17,334 bases of DNA from JBELMB01 sp042088665. Its GTDB lineage: Bacteria; Pseudomonadota; Alphaproteobacteria; Rhodobacterales; Rhodobacteraceae. This document shows positions 6,695 through 14,398 of the stretch, piece by piece; the first letter of the stretch is position 1, and every line of letters starts with the position of its first letter. The notes under the pieces are model-generated. The model saw only the letters and a program-made list of their open reading frames with translations. It had not been told where the DNA came from and did no database searches. Made by a program: the position numbers and the translations under genes. The stretch lies in contig JBELMB010000113.1 of the NCBI GenBank assembly GCA_042088665.1, positions 1-17,334 of the forward strand, written 5' to 3'.

Positions 6695-7788
6695 CCCTGC
6701 ATTTCTATTTTGCCCGACGCTTTTTCTGGGTGTTCCTGTCGATCATGGGCGTCTTTGCCCTGTTTCAGGGATTGCTGGACCTCGTCGACGAGATGCGCCG
6801 CCAGACCGACGAGATCGCCTTTTCGCAGATTCTGCACCTCGTGGCGCTGAAGATGCCCGGGGGCCTGTACGAAGTGCTGCCACTGGTGATGATCCTCGCA
6901 ACGATCGCGATGTTCCTTGGCCTTGCGAGGTCGTCGGAACTGGTGGTGACCCGCGCCGCCGGTCGGTCCGGGCTGAGCGCACTCATGGCACCAGTCGCCG
7001 TGGCCTTTGCCATCGGGGTCCTGATCGTCGGAACGATGAACCCGATCGTGGCGGCAACATCCAAGCACTACGCCGACCTCAAGGAAAGCTATCAGTCGGG
7101 CAGCAGCCCCTCTGCGCTATCGGTCGGACCCGAAGGGCTCTGGCTGCGGCAGGGCGGGGCCGAAGGGCAATCGGTGATCCGCGCCGCCCGCGCCAATCCC
7201 GAGGCGACCGAACTCTACGATGTGTCCATCGTCACCTACACCGCCGAGGGTGCGCCCAGCATGCGCATTCTGTCACGCTCCGCCACTTTGGAAGAGGGGG
7301 CATGGCGGCTGACCGATGCCAAGGCATGGCCCCTGACCCCGGGCCTCAACCCGGAGATGGGCGCCCGCGCGCATCCCTCTCTTCTGGTGCCCTCGACGCT
7401 GACCCGTGACAGCATCCGCGACCGCTTTGGCCGTCCCTCGGCGGTGGCGATCTGGGACCTGCCCGGCTTTATCGCAGGGCTCGAAGAGGCGGGCTTCTCG
7501 GCACGACGCCATATCGTCTGGTACAACATGGAACTGGCGCGGCCACTGTTTCTGGTGGCCATGGTTCTGGTCGGAGCGGGCTTTACCATGCGGCCCACGC
7601 GCCTTGGTCGCACCGGAATGGCGGTTCTTTCGGCGGTCCTGCTTGGCTTTGGCCTCCATTACGTGCGAAGCTTTGCGCAGATCATGGGGGAGAACGGCCA
7701 ACTTTCCCCGGTGCTTGCGGCTTGGATCCCGCCCACTGCATCGGTATTGCTGGCCTTGGGACTGGTGTTGCACATGGAGGACGGATGA
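6691..7788 (+). CDS. lptG: LPS export ABC transporter permease LptG
   Basis: A 365-residue paralogue and partner of LptF, forming the second half of the transmembrane channel of the LPS exporter. The spans (about 10-31, 58-78, 97-120, and three after residue 270) flank a periplasmic domain. The cytoplasmic segment SSELVVTRAAGRS (81-93) corresponds to the coupling helix region also seen in LptF. The start at 6691 overlaps the lptF stop (ATGA) and has GGGAGG at 6678-6683; an upstream in-frame codon at 6637 lies inside lptF with no binding site. The end overlaps lptD in another ATGA, so stoichiometric co-translation of the inner-membrane and outer-membrane export parts is plausible. Confidence 0.93.
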   Translation: MTLHFYFARRFFWVFLSIMGVFALFQGLLDLVDEMRRQTDEIAFSQILHLVALKMPGGLYEVLPLVMILATIAMFLGLARSSELVVTRAAGRSGLSALMAPVAVAFAIGVLIVGTMNPIVAATSKHYADLKESYQSGSSPSALSVGPEGLWLRQGGAEGQSVIRAARANPEATELYDVSIVTYTAEGAPSMRILSRSATLEEGAWRLTDAKAWPLTPGLNPEMGARAHPSLLVPSTLTRDSIRDRFGRPSAVAIWDLPGFIAGLEEAGFSARRHIVWYNMELARPLFLVAMVLVGAGFTMRPTRLGRTGMAVLSAVLLGFGLHYVRSFAQIMGENGQLSPVLAAWIPPTASVLLALGLVLHMEDG

Positions 7789-10085
7789 CCACGGCAGGAG
7801 GCATCGCGCGTGCCCGCGCCCTGTTGACACCTCTGGTGAGACGTCTGGCCACCGGCGTGGTCGGGACGCATACTGGCCGTGTCCGCCCGGATCCTGCGCG
7901 CATGGGTTTGCCCCATGTGCCCTTGACCGCCGTGATTCCCCTCTGTCTTGCGCTGTGCCTCACCCTCGCCGCGTCACCACTACTGGCCCAGACGCAGCCT
8001 GCCCAAAACCCACCTGCGGTTCTTGTCGCCGATGAGGTCTTTGTCGAGGAAAACAGCCGCCTCGTGGCCACCGGCAATGTCGAGGCGCTGCAGGGCGATA
8101 TGCACCTGACCGCGGGCAGCATCATCTACGACCGGGAGGGCAACCTCCTGACCATCGAAGGTCCGATCCGGATTACCGACCCCAAGAATGGCGTGATCAT
8201 CCTCGCCAGCGCCGCCGAACTTGACGAGGGCTTTCGCAACGGGCTGTTGACCGGCGCGCGCATGGTGCTGGACCAACAGTTGCAACTGGCCGCCGTAGAG
8301 GCACAGCGCGTCGACGGGCGCTACACCCAGCTGTCGCGCGTGGCTGCGACCTCGTGTCAGGTCTGTGGGCCGAACCAGATCCCGCTGTGGCAGATCCGCG
8401 CCTCCCGCGTGATCCACGATCAGGAAGAGCGGCAGCTCTACTTTGATGACGCGCAGGTGCGTGTCATGGATGTGCCGATTTTCTATCTGCCGCGCCTGCG
8501 CCTGCCCGACCCCAGCCTGAAGCGCGCCCGCGGCTTTCTCTTCCCGACCTTCACGTCAAGCACGCTGCTCGGCTTTGGGGTCAAGGTCCCCTACTTCATT
8601 CCCATCGGGAACCATCAGGATGTGACGCTCACCCCGCATCTGACAACAAAGTCGCGGTCGCTGGAATTCCGGTACCGCCGCGCCTTTCACCGGGGAAATG
8701 TCACCGTGACCGGCGCGCTCTCCTCCGATGAGTTCCGCAACGAAACCATGCGCGGCTATCTCAACGCCGCGGGCGAGTTTTCCGTCGGTCGGGGCTATGA
8801 TCTGGAATTCAGTCTGAATTCTGTCTCCGACGATGCCTATCTGAATGACTACGACATCTCCGGCGCGGACCGTCTCGCGAGTTCGCTGACCCTGCAACGC
8901 GTGCGCCGCGACACGAGGGTCAGCTTTGGCATCGACAGCTACCAGACGCTGCGCAACGACGAAGAAAACGCGACGCAGCCGGGTGTCATCATCGACATGC
9001 GCTATGAACGCCGCTGGCTGGACCGCCTGCCCGGAGAGCTGCGCTTTTCGTCGGAAATACACGGCCACCACCGCAGTTCCGAACTGGATGTGGACGGCAG
9101 TGATGCGGACACCGTGGTCGACGGGCGTGACGTGGCGCGGCTCAACCTCGAAGCCAGTTGGCAGAACCGCTGGACGCTGGGCCCGGGTTTGCGGGTCGGC
9201 GCCCGCGGTTACCTTTGGCTGGATCATTTCAACACCCAGAACGATGCCGCCGTGCCGCAGTCCATTTCGCGCGCGACACCGGGGGCCTCGGTGGAATTGC
9301 GCTGGCCGCTCCTGCGCCACGGCTCTGCGGGCGGGCGCACGCTGCTGGAACCGGTGCTGCAAATGGGCTGGGTCGGGGACGAGCGTCCCGCCAATGCCAA
9401 TGACGAAAGCACGCTGGTCGAGTTCGACGAATCGAACCTGTTGTCGCTGTCGCGGTTTCCGGCACCGGACCGGCGCGAACACGGCGCGACGATGGCGGCT
9501 GGCCTGCGCTGGATGCATGAAGCACAGCAGGGCTGGTCCGCCGCCCTCACGTTTGGCAGGGTCTGGCGCGAAGACATGGACCCGGATTTCAGCCGATCGT
9601 CGGGACTGGACAGCCTCGAGTCCGACTGGCTGATCGCCGGACGCTTTGCCAACCCGCTTGGCCTGACAGTCTCTGCCCGGGGCCTGCTGGATGAAACCAA
9701 CCGCTTTTCCAAGGCGGAGGCCCGGGCCGGATGGTCAACGCCGCGCATGGATCTTGGCGCGTCTTACGTCTTGCTGGTCGAGGACCCGGACGAGGGTCGG
9801 TCCGAGGCGCAGTCGGAATGGACTTTCGACAGCCGCTACCGCCTCACCCGGCACTGGGAAACCTCGTCAGAGGCCCGCTATGACCTCGTCGGCCAGCGCC
9901 TTGACCGCGTCGGGCTGGGACTGCAATACCGCAACGAATGCGTCGAAGTCGATTTTGGCGCGACGCGAAAATACGCCTCCGCCACGAACCTCGAGCCATC
10001 GACCGATTTTGACCTGACCGTCGCCCTGACCGGTTTCGGAACCAATGGCAGCGACAAGGAGTATGCCCGAACATGCCGTTTCTGA
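7785..10085 (+). CDS. lptD: LPS assembly outer-membrane protein LptD
   Basis: A 766-residue outer-membrane translocon that inserts LPS into the outer leaflet together with LptE. A signal sequence (hydrophobic core about 47-63, likely cleavage after SPLLA at 68) leads into an LptA/OstA-like domain (about 78-250), then a long beta-barrel rich in alternating aromatic and polar residues ending in Phe766, the usual C-terminal aromatic. The mature part has exactly four cysteines: Cys191 and Cys194 (SCQVC), Cys719 and Cys764. Two starts are possible: ATG 7785, overlapping the lptG stop and preceded by GGAGG (7776-7780), and ATG 7902, which would give a more normal signal peptide without 39 extra residues. 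I keep 7785 because of the binding site and overlap. The gene overlaps surA by 13 bases. Confidence 0.93.
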   Translation: MTTAGGIARARALLTPLVRRLATGVVGTHTGRVRPDPARMGLPHVPLTAVIPLCLALCLTLAASPLLAQTQPAQNPPAVLVADEVFVEENSRLVATGNVEALQGDMHLTAGSIIYDREGNLLTIEGPIRITDPKNGVIILASAAELDEGFRNGLLTGARMVLDQQLQLAAVEAQRVDGRYTQLSRVAATSCQVCGPNQIPLWQIRASRVIHDQEERQLYFDDAQVRVMDVPIFYLPRLRLPDPSLKRARGFLFPTFTSSTLLGFGVKVPYFIPIGNHQDVTLTPHLTTKSRSLEFRYRRAFHRGNVTVTGALSSDEFRNETMRGYLNAAGEFSVGRGYDLEFSLNSVSDDAYLNDYDISGADRLASSLTLQRVRRDTRVSFGIDSYQTLRNDEENATQPGVIIDMRYERRWLDRLPGELRFSSEIHGHHRSSELDVDGSDADTVVDGRDVARLNLEASWQNRWTLGPGLRVGARGYLWLDHFNTQNDAAVPQSISRATPGASVELRWPLLRHGSAGGRTLLEPVLQMGWVGDERPANANDESTLVEFDESNLLSLSRFPAPDRREHGATMAAGLRWMHEAQQGWSAALTFGRVWREDMDPDFSRSSGLDSLESDWLIAGRFANPLGLTVSARGLLDETNRFSKAEARAGWSTPRMDLGASYVLLVEDPDEGRSEAQSEWTFDSRYRLTRHWETSSEARYDLVGQRLDRVGLGLQYRNECVEVDFGATRKYASATNLEPSTDFDLTVALTGFGTNGSDKEYARTCRF

Positions 10086-11296
10086 CCCGCCTTTCCACCG
10101 CCCTGCTGGCCTGTGCATTGCCCGCGTTTCTGGCTGCCCCTGTGGCCGCACAGAACCTCTTTGCGCCTGCGATCACGATCAACGACCAGGTGGTCACTGG
10201 CTACGAGCTGGAACAGCGCCGGCGCATGTTGCAGGTGCTCAACGCGCCCGGGGATCTTGAATCGCTGGCACGCGAGCAACTGGTCGATGACCGGCTGCGC
10301 ATGCAGGCCGCGATCGATGCAGGCATTCGTCCCTCTCCCGAAGAGGTGCTGGACGGCATGGATGAATTCGCCGCCCGCGCCAGCCTGTCGCGCGAGCAGT
10401 TCGTGCAGGCCCTCGGTCAGCGCGGTGTCGACGAGGAAACCTTCAGGGATTTCGTGCGCTCCGGCCTGAGCTGGCGGCTGCTGGTCCAGCAGCGCTTTGC
10501 TGGTCGGGCCTCTGTTTCGGAAACCGACGTGGATCGCGCCCTGTCCAGCGAAGGTGGCGGCAGCAATGTGCGCGTGCTGCTGTCGGAAATCATCATGCCG
10601 ATGTCCCCGGCGCAGGAAACCACCGTGCGTGCCCGTGCCGCGCGCATCGCGGAACTGGACAGCGTCTCGGCCTTTTCTGCGCAGGCGCGGCGGTTCTCCG
10701 CAACCGCGTCGCGTGGCAACGGCGGGCGCCTGCCGTGGCGCGACCTGAACGAATTGCCCGCGCCGCTGCGCCCCATCGTGCTCGGGCTGCGCCCCGGTCA
10801 GGTCTCTGACCCGATCCCGCTGCAGGGCGCCGTCGCGCTGTTTCAGCTGCGCGACATTCAAGAGACCGAGTACAAGCGCCCCGAAGCCACCGCGCTGGAA
10901 TACGCAGCCTATTACATGGCCGGTGGACGCACCGCGGAAAACCTCGCCCGGGCCCGGGCCCTTGCCGGTCGGATCGACCGCTGCGACGACCTTTACGGTG
11001 TCGCGCAGGGCCAACCCGAGGAAGTTCTGGAACGCGGTGTCCTGCCAGTCGGACAGGTGCCCACGGACATCGCCTTTGAGCTGTCCAAACTCGACCCCGG
11101 CGAAGTCTCCACTGCGCTGACGCGGTCTGATGGCCAAACCCTTGTGTTCCTGATGCTCTGCGGACGCAGTGCCTCCGTCGAGGAAGAAGTGGACCGCGAT
11201 CAGGTCACTCTTGGTCTGCGCAACCAGAGACTGGAATCCCTTGCGCAGGGCTATCTGTCTCAGCTGCGCTCGGACGCGCGCATCCAGAACCGATGA
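10073..11296 (+). CDS. surA: SurA-type periplasmic peptidyl-prolyl isomerase/chaperone
   Basis: A 407-residue secreted protein that helps fold outer-membrane beta-barrels; LptD is a known SurA client in E. coli, which fits its place directly downstream. The signal peptide is residues 1-26 (cleavage near PVAA|QN). An N-terminal chaperone region (about 30-165) precedes one clear parvulin domain (about 166-264). A second, degenerate parvulin-like stretch follows (about 290-365, including KLDPGEVSTAL and FLMLCGR). Cys304 and Cys363 both lie in it and could pair. AAGGAG at 10056-10061 serves ATG 10073 at eleven bases; the nearer ATG at 10063 is in a different frame that does not encode SurA. Its stop overlaps pdxA in an ATGA. 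Confidence 0.9.
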   Translation: MPFLTRLSTALLACALPAFLAAPVAAQNLFAPAITINDQVVTGYELEQRRRMLQVLNAPGDLESLAREQLVDDRLRMQAAIDAGIRPSPEEVLDGMDEFAARASLSREQFVQALGQRGVDEETFRDFVRSGLSWRLLVQQRFAGRASVSETDVDRALSSEGGGSNVRVLLSEIIMPMSPAQETTVRARAARIAELDSVSAFSAQARRFSATASRGNGGRLPWRDLNELPAPLRPIVLGLRPGQVSDPIPLQGAVALFQLRDIQETEYKRPEATALEYAAYYMAGGRTAENLARARALAGRIDRCDDLYGVAQGQPEEVLERGVLPVGQVPTDIAFELSKLDPGEVSTALTRSDGQTLVFLMLCGRSASVEEEVDRDQVTLGLRNQRLESLAQGYLSQLRSDARIQNR

Positions 11297-12321
11297 CGGA
11301 TCCTGTCTCCGGCGGTGCTGCGGATATGCCTGCCCCGCTGATGCCCATTGCGGTCAGCTGTGGCGAACCGGCGGGCATCGGTCCGGAACTGATCGAAATG
11401 GCTTGGCAAGAGACCGGGGGACAGCTGCCTATGGTCTGGCTTGGTGCGCCAGACCATCTGCCGGGCGACGTGCCCCATGCCATCGTGGATCGCCCGGAGG
11501 ACGCCCTGAGCCTCTGTGCAAGGGCCCTGCCCGTCTGGCCCATCGACATGCCCGGCCCCCGCGTGCCCGGGCACCCGCAACCGGAACAGGCTGCTGGCGT
11601 GATTGATGCCATCGAGACCGGCGTACGCCTCGTCACCCAAGGGCACTGTTCGGCGCTGTGCACATTGCCCATCCACAAGGCAGCCCTCGCCGAAGGCGCC
11701 AGCTTTGCGCATCCCGGCCATACAGAGTTCCTCGCCGCCCTCGCCGGGGTGGATGAGGTGGTGATGATGCTGGCCTCCGACCGGCTGCGCGTCGTCCCCG
11801 TGACAATCCACATTGCCCTGGCCGAAGTGCCGGGCGCGCTGACCGCTGACCTGCTCGCGCGGCGCATCCGTATCACCCATGACGCGTTGGTCACCCAGTT
11901 CGGCCTGCCCGCCCCGCGCCTTGCCGTCGCCGGGCTGAATCCCCACGCAGGCGAAGCCGGACGCATGGGCCACGAGGACAGCACCCTGATCGCTCCGGTG
12001 CTGGAGCGCCTGCGCGCCGAAGGCATGGATCTGCGCGGCCCCCTGCCCGCCGACACCATGTTCCATGCCCGCGCGCGTGAGGGGTATGATGCGGCGATCT
12101 GCATGTACCACGATCAGGCCCTGATCCCGATCAAGACGCTCGACTTTGACGAAGGGGTCAACGTCACGCTGGGCCTGCCCTTCATCCGCACCTCGCCTGA
12201 CCACGGCACGGCCTTTGACATCGCGGGCCAAGGGCGCGCCAACCCGTCATCAACCCTCGCTGCCTTGCGCATGGCGGCACGGCTCGCGCTGGCACCCGCC
12301 GCTGCGCCTGTGCCAGCCTGA
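11293..12321 (+). CDS. pdxA: 4-hydroxythreonine-4-phosphate dehydrogenase
   Basis: A 342-residue cytosolic enzyme of the DXP-dependent pyridoxal 5'-phosphate pathway, oxidising 4-phosphohydroxy-L-threonine with NAD. The N-terminal CGEPAGIGPEL (23-33) is diagnostic. The metal-binding histidines of E. coli PdxA (166, 211, 266) correspond to His173, His218 (NPHAGE) and His273 (YHDQ) here, a constant offset of seven; substrate-binding His143-Thr144 (GHTEF) is also present. The start at 11293 overlaps the surA stop and lacks a clear ribosome binding site, so translation is probably coupled; Met12 (11326) or Met17 (11341) are alternatives that would shorten a poorly conserved N-terminus. rsmA follows 19 bases on, the same order as in E. 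coli. Confidence 0.94.
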   Translation: MTDPVSGGAADMPAPLMPIAVSCGEPAGIGPELIEMAWQETGGQLPMVWLGAPDHLPGDVPHAIVDRPEDALSLCARALPVWPIDMPGPRVPGHPQPEQAAGVIDAIETGVRLVTQGHCSALCTLPIHKAALAEGASFAHPGHTEFLAALAGVDEVVMMLASDRLRVVPVTIHIALAEVPGALTADLLARRIRITHDALVTQFGLPAPRLAVAGLNPHAGEAGRMGHEDSTLIAPVLERLRAEGMDLRGPLPADTMFHARAREGYDAAICMYHDQALIPIKTLDFDEGVNVTLGLPFIRTSPDHGTAFDIAGQGRANPSSTLAALRMAARLALAPAAAPVPA

Positions 12322-12340
12322 TCCGCCCCGGACCACAGGC

Positions 12341-13192
12341 ATGAGCCAGATCGATTCCCTGCCCCCTCTGCGCGACGTGATCGCGACGCATCAGCTTTCC
12401 GCCCGCAAGGCGCTGGGGCAGAACTTTCTGCTGGATCTGAACCTCACCTCTCGCATCGCACGCATTCCCGGTGACCTGTCGCAAACCGATGTGCTCGAAG
12501 TGGGACCCGGTCCCGGCGGGCTGACCCGGGGGCTGCTTTCCGAGGGCGCGCGCCGCGTGCTGGCGATCGAAAAGGACAGCCGCTGCCTGCCTGCCCTCGC
12601 AGAGATCGCAGAGATCTATCCCGGGCGTCTGGACGTGTTCGAAGGGGACGCGCTTGAGATTGACCCCTCCGCGCATCTTGAGGCGCCCTATGCGATCTGC
12701 GCCAACCTGCCCTACAACGTCGGGACGGAACTTCTGGTGCGTTGGCTGACGCCACCGGACTGGCCCCCGCAGTGGCGGTCGCTGACCTTGATGTTCCAGC
12801 GCGAAGTGGCAGACCGCATCGTGGCAACCCCCGGCAGCAAAGCCTATGGGCGGCTTGCCGTCCTGTCGCAATGGCGCTGCGAGGCACAGATCGCGCTGAC
12901 CCTGCCGCCAGAGGCCTTTTCACCGCCGCCCAAGGTGCATTCCGCCGTGGTGCACCTGCGCGCGCTCGAGGCCCCGCGCTTTCCGGCAGAGGCAAAGTCA
13001 TTGCAACGGGTGGTAGCCGCGGCCTTCAACCAGCGCCGCAAGATGTTGCGCGCCGCCTTGAAGGCGCTGTCACCAGAGATCGAGGATCACCTTCTGGCCG
13101 CGGGGATCGCCCCGACAGAGCGCGCCGAACGCGTGTCGCTCGAAGGGTTCTGCGCGCTGTCCCGCAGCCTGGACGCGGCCAAACAAACCTGA
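12341..13192 (+). CDS. rsmA: 16S rRNA (adenine1518-N6/adenine1519-N6) dimethyltransferase
   Basis: Also called ksgA. A 283-residue SAM-dependent enzyme that dimethylates the two adjacent adenosines in the loop of helix 45 during late 30S assembly; its absence is the classic route to kasugamycin resistance. Visible motifs are GQNFLLD (26-32), the SAM-binding loop EVGPGPGG (53-60), acidic Glu77 and Asp103, the catalytic NLPYNVGT (122-129), and the C-terminal FNQRRKMLRAAL of the RNA-contacting domain. ATG 12341 is preceded only by a weak AGG, and the family alignment starts at GQNFL with about 20-25 residues before it, which fits. It is the last gene of the lptF cluster; the next gene converges from 14398. 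Confidence 0.95.
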   Translation: MSQIDSLPPLRDVIATHQLSARKALGQNFLLDLNLTSRIARIPGDLSQTDVLEVGPGPGGLTRGLLSEGARRVLAIEKDSRCLPALAEIAEIYPGRLDVFEGDALEIDPSAHLEAPYAICANLPYNVGTELLVRWLTPPDWPPQWRSLTLMFQREVADRIVATPGSKAYGRLAVLSQWRCEAQIALTLPPEAFSPPPKVHSAVVHLRALEAPRFPAEAKSLQRVVAAAFNQRRKMLRAALKALSPEIEDHLLAAGIAPTERAERVSLEGFCALSRSLDAAKQT

Positions 13193-13284
13193 AGCGCCCG
13201 CGCATCCCACCATGTCTTGAGATCAGTCTGTTGGAGAATTCTCTGAGGCTGAGTGCCGCGCAAGAGGCACCCTCCAATCCGGAT

Positions 13285-13308
13285 TTGGGCAGGTCTGCCT
13301 GTCCCCAA
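13285..13308 (+). other. Hairpin downstream of rsmA
   Basis: TTGGG (13285-13289) pairs with CCCAA (13304-13308) and CAGG (13290-13293) with CCTG (13298-13301) around a TCTG loop, leaving a two-base bulge. It lies about 90 bases after the rsmA stop. There is no T-run after it, so it may stabilise the 3' end of the transcript but is not a convincing terminator. A 10-base palindrome GAGAATTCTC (13234-13243) is also present between rsmA and this hairpin. Confidence 0.35.
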
Positions 13309-13332
13309 TACAAAGACAGCACCGTATCAGCC

Positions 13333-13377
13333 AAAAATCGCACTGCCTGTGGGAGCAAGGCGCACCCACAGTCAGTG
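13333..13377 (-). terminator. Intrinsic terminator of the DUF4167 gene
   Basis: On the minus strand CACTG (13377-13373) and CTGTGGG (13371-13365) pair with CCCACAG (13353-13347) and CAGTG (13345-13341), twelve pairs with one internal mismatch and an eleven-base loop. The hairpin is followed on that strand by CGATTTTTGG, a five-T run. It begins 23 bases after the stop of the DUF4167 gene. On the plus strand the hairpin has no T-run, so it does not obviously serve rsmA. Confidence 0.75.
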
Positions 13378-13399
13378 TCAAAGGATGCCGGCGTCGAAT

Positions 13400-14398
13400 T
13401 TACTCCGCGGCATCCGTAGACGCGCTTGGTGAAGGAGCGGCGTCTGAGGACGGCGTGGCCTCGGCCACAGGCGCGCTTGGCTCCGCAGCCTTGGGCGCGC
13501 GGGCCTTCGCAGGCTTTGGTGCCGCCGCCGGAGCATCGGTCGCCTCCTGCGCTGGTTTGGCGGTTGCGGATCCCTCGTCCGAGCCCTCTGCAGCGGCGGG
13601 CTTCGGCTTGGCCGGCGCGCGCTTGCGGGTGGATGGCTTGCGTGGTGCCCGCGGTTTCTTGGGTTTTTCCTCGGCGGCTTTTGCCGGGTTCCCTGCGGGC
13701 GCCTCGGCGTCCTGGGCAGCGGTGGGCGCGGCCTCGGCGTCCTGCCCGGTCTCTGGCCTGGTCTCTGGCCTGGTCTCTGGCCTGGTCTCTGGCTTGGGCC
13801 CTGCCTTGGCAACCGGTTCAGGTGCAGCTTCTGCGCGGCTCTCCGGCGTCTCCACGAGACCTGGGCCGTCATCCTCCGTCCCGAGGTCCAGAACATCTGG
13901 CTGCGGCGCGCTGGCCGGGTCCGGCTGCGACATGTCCGGCGCGGACTGCGGCTTCTCTAGGACAGAGGGCTGCGTATCCGCGGCGGGCTGCGGCGCGTTG
14001 CCATTGCCCTGACCATTGCCCTGACCATTGTTCTGGCCATTTCCCTGACCAGAACCGTTGCCGTTGTCGCGGTTCGACTGGCGGTCACGATCGCGCTGCG
14101 CCTGCCGATCACGGTTCTCCCGCTCCTGCTGTTCGCGGCGCTGGTCCTGCTCCTTCTGAGCCTCCCCCAGCATGCGCATATAGTGCTCCGCATGCTGTTG
14201 AAAGTTCTCGGCATTCACGCGGTCATTGCCCAATTGAGCATCGCGGGCCAACTGGTTGTACTTGTCAATGATCTGCTGCGGCGTGCCGCGCACCTTGCCC
14301 TCCGGGCCACTGCTGTCGAACACTCGGTTGACGACGTTGCCCAAAGTACTGCGGTTACGGTTGTTCTTGTTCCGCGAACGGGATTTGGAAGAGCGCAT
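13400..14398 (-). CDS. DUF4167 domain protein with long disordered acidic/basic tail
   Basis: A 332-residue protein. Residues 1-80 hold the DUF4167 domain: a basic N-terminus (MRSSKSRSRNKNNRNR), then NRVFDSSGPEGKVRG and IIDKYNQLARDAQLGNDRV, ending AENFQQHAEHYMRML, a pattern typical of alphaproteobacteria. From 80 on it is low-complexity: a Gln/Arg-rich charged stretch (about 80-112), Asn-Gly-Gln repeats (112-134), then an Ala/Pro/Glu/Lys region with four PETR/PETG units near 205-220 and a Lys/Arg-Pro patch (RAPRKPSTRKRAPAKPKP). The basic ends and repeats suggest nucleic-acid contact, but no function is established. No good Shine-Dalgarno precedes ATG 14398; the start is chosen because the domain's conserved first residues follow it at once. 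A strong terminator follows. Confidence 0.87.
   Translation of the reverse strand: MRSSKSRSRNKNNRNRSTLGNVVNRVFDSSGPEGKVRGTPQQIIDKYNQLARDAQLGNDRVNAENFQQHAEHYMRMLGEAQKEQDQRREQQERENRDRQAQRDRDRQSNRDNGNGSGQGNGQNNGQGNGQGNGNAPQPAADTQPSVLEKPQSAPDMSQPDPASAPQPDVLDLGTEDDGPGLVETPESRAEAAPEPVAKAGPKPETRPETRPETRPETGQDAEAAPTAAQDAEAPAGNPAKAAEEKPKKPRAPRKPSTRKRAPAKPKPAAAEGSDEGSATAKPAQEATDAPAAAPKPAKARAPKAAEPSAPVAEATPSSDAAPSPSASTDAAE
13748..13795 (-). repeat. Four 12-base tandem repeats inside the DUF4167 gene
   Basis: The plus-strand unit GGTCTCTGGCCT occurs three times exactly (13748, 13760, 13772) and once with one change (13784-13795). It encodes the four-residue PETR repeat, the copy nearest the C-terminus end being PETG on the coding strand. 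A period divisible by three means unit gain or loss keeps the frame. Confidence 0.9.
14001..14048 (-). repeat. Four degenerate 12-base tandem repeats inside the DUF4167 gene
   Basis: The plus-strand unit CCATTGCCCTGA is exact at 14001-14012 and 14013-14024 and diverged at 14025-14036 and 14037-14048. It encodes the Gln-Gly-Asn-Gly type repeats. The sequence differs from the PETR repeat, so the two tracts arose separately within one gene. Confidence 0.85.

Noticed and set aside
13748..14048. CRISPR-like array
   Set aside because: The repeats are contiguous 12-base units without spacers and lie in frame within a gene, encoding four-residue protein repeats.
13426..14271. Long plus-strand open frames opposite the DUF4167 gene
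   Set aside because: They arise from the repetitive GC-rich coding sequence on the other strand; composition is Trp/Arg/Ala-rich and no motif is present.
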